From positions 1 to 5,185 of the forward strand of contig JAKAIH010000232.1 of the NCBI GenBank assembly GCA_021825225.1: a stretch of 5,185 bases of DNA. The letters are read 5' to 3'. Below the pieces are notes generated by a model. The model saw nothing but the letters and a program-made list of their open reading frames with translations. It was not told the DNA's origin and did not search any database. Each line of letters starts with the position of its first letter. Within the stretch, counting starts at the first letter, position 1. Shown here piece after piece: positions 5,176 to 5,185 of the stretch. The position numbers and the translations under genes are program-made. The stretch is from Pseudomonadota bacterium (GTDB lineage: Bacteria; Pseudomonadota; Gammaproteobacteria; Burkholderiales; SG8-39).

Positions 5176-5185
5176 CACCGCTTTC

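Noticed and set aside
1..5185. CRISPR array, tRNA/rRNA, insertion sequence, integrase, toxin-antitoxin or defence genes
   Set aside because: I looked for spaced direct repeats, cloverleaf ends, transposase or recombinase motifs and small paired genes, and found none beyond the intergenic palindromes.

Overview
The window looks like a chromosomal piece of a GC-rich betaproteobacterium, judged from memory of the families without any database search. The pointers are PhaR, the regulator of polyhydroxyalkanoate (PHA) storage, directly in front of RimO, the GC-rich codon use, and two genes that start with TTG. All recognised genes lie on the minus strand, so transcription runs from the right end of the window to the left.

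Right part (about 3080-5185): a GC-rich hairpin at 5145-5175 lies just upstream of phaR (4454-5086). phaR is followed 15 nt later, in the same reading frame, by rimO (3080-4438), the ribosomal protein S12 methylthiotransferase. The two are probably one transcription unit, although their functions are unrelated (carbon-storage control and ribosome modification).

Middle (2814-3079): a 266-nt stretch without a recognised gene, and the most unusual part of the window. It holds three versions of one palindrome about 25 nt long, at 2848-2871, 2886-2910 and 2979-3003. The copies differ only by transitions plus one 1-nt gap. Two of them sit inside longer stems (22-bp arms at 2873-2923, 18-bp arms at 2970-3012). 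Several smaller inverted repeats fill the rest. A 23-codon ORF with a good ribosome-binding site starts 14 nt after the rimO stop. A consensus Shine-Dalgarno with a five-codon mini-ORF precedes the next gene.

Left part (1-2813): an NADPH-type aldo/keto reductase (1806-2813), an 82-nt gap with a weak promoter candidate, then manC (299-1723) and the first 97 codons of gmd (1-291, cut by the window edge). ManC makes GDP-mannose. Gmd converts it to GDP-4-keto-6-deoxymannose, the precursor of GDP-L-fucose, GDP-D-rhamnose and related sugars for surface polysaccharide. The two genes are 7 nt apart and surely co-transcribed. The aldo/keto reductase has no evident link to either side.

I find no CRISPR array, tRNA, rRNA, insertion sequence, phage gene or defence system. 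The genes are familiar families. The novelty, if any, lies in the palindromic intergenic region.
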